From JBAPRR01 sp049281195 (GTDB taxonomy: Bacteria > Actinomycetota > Acidimicrobiia > Acidimicrobiales > CAVXTF01): a stretch of DNA of 12,233 nt. Location of the stretch: assembly GCA_049281195.1 (NCBI GenBank), contig JBAPRR010000062.1, positions 1 through 12,233 of the forward strand. The letters are read 5' to 3'. Below the pieces are notes generated by a model that ran no database searches, was not told the DNA's origin, and saw only the letters and a list, made by a program, of their open reading frames with translations. Every line of letters starts with the position of its first letter. Positions within the stretch are counted from its first letter, which is position 1. Below are positions 11,995 through 12,233 of the stretch, piece after piece. The position numbers and the translations under genes were made by a program.

Positions 11995-12233
11995 TCAGCG
12001 CAAGGAGAGATGCGGATGATCGGACGACTTGAAGCGTTCGGCCACCAGGTCGAGGCGAACGTCCGGCTGAACCAGAGCGATGCGGACGTGGCCCGGTCCC
12101 GTCTCACCGTAGAAATCTCCGGGGCTGACAATCATTCCCGCCACTTCGGCCAGCGCTCTCGCCAGGACCCACGAACCGAGCCCAGACCCTGTCGAACCCG
12201 AACCTGTCGAACCAGAACCTGTCGAACCAGCCT
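11995..12233 (-). CDS. dapC: Succinyl-diaminopimelate aminotransferase, C-terminal part (cut by window edge)
   Basis: Only the last 78 residues are in the window. The segment VLARALAEVAGMIVSPGDFYGETGPGHVRIALVQPDVRLDLVAERF is the C-terminal domain of a fold-type I PLP aminotransferase; the SPGDFYG...GHVRIALVQP pattern and its place before dapD point to the DapC that makes N-succinyl-diaminopimelate from the keto acid. The PLP lysine lies outside the window. The visible N-terminal 18 residues are a Gly-Ser-Thr repeat encoded by three near-identical 15-bp units, placed where homologs have a short surface loop before the C-terminal helix. Translation stays in frame through it, so the gene is probably functional. 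Confidence 0.82.
   Translation of the reverse strand, partial: AGSTGSGSTGSGSTGSGLGSWVLARALAEVAGMIVSPGDFYGETGPGHVRIALVQPDVRLDLVAERFKSSDHPHLSLR
12184..12228 (-). repeat. 15-bp tandem repeat inside dapC
   Basis: The minus strand has GGTTCGACAGGTTCT, GGTTCGACAGGTTCG and GGTTCGACAGGGTCT in a row, coding GSTGS three times. The array may continue beyond the window edge. The word TTCGACAGG resembles short dispersed TTCGACA(A/G)GCTCAGG-type repeats that I recall from many bacterial genomes. Confidence 0.92.

Overview
The window is high-GC, gene-dense bacterial chromosome. The best guess is an actinobacterium, perhaps of the Acidimicrobiia. The evidence is a DUF3040 membrane protein, LexA boxes of the CGAAC-N4-GTTCG type, a TTG and several GTG starts, a probable leaderless promoter, and the order lexA / divergent LysM gene / nrdR known from mycobacteria. 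The class assignment is inference. No rRNA, tRNA, insertion sequence, prophage or CRISPR was seen.

Layout. (1) At 1-1433 (+) a possible C-terminal tail of an unidentified gene is followed by a D-Ala-D-Ala carboxypeptidase of the penicillin-binding type. (2) At 4051-1508 (-) a tight cluster reads: ROK glucokinase, a 116-residue conserved-looking small protein hidden in a longer frame, an HNH endonuclease and a lipoate-ligase-like protein. (3) At 4571-4197 (-) lies a DUF3040 membrane protein. A gene-free stretch at 4572-4848 carries a nested palindrome. (4) At 9083-4849 (-) an apparent operon reads: LysM membrane protein, NrdR, PIG-L deacetylase, DNA polymerase IV and a Gfo/Idh/MocA oxidoreductase. 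(5) At 9084-9417 is a divergent control region with four LexA boxes. (6) lexA lies at 9418-10047 (+). (7) At 12233-10048 (-) are dapC (partial), dapD and dapE of the succinylase route to diaminopimelate and lysine.

How the genes work together. LexA represses itself and, by the boxes, the divergent LysM gene, whose architecture and position match SOS division inhibitors (YneA of Bacillus, Rv2719c/ChiZ of Mycobacterium). The genes behind it are packed closely enough to be co-transcribed. One damage-responsive transcript could therefore carry division arrest, control of ribonucleotide reductase, a zinc deacetylase and an error-prone polymerase. This unit is the most system-like thing in the window.

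A second theme is in-frame tandem repeats in four genes: a 12-bp unit containing the start codon of the oxidoreductase gene, 15-bp units in dinB and dapC, and a 6-bp unit in the small gene. All have periods divisible by three and encode Gly/Ser/Ala-rich peptide.
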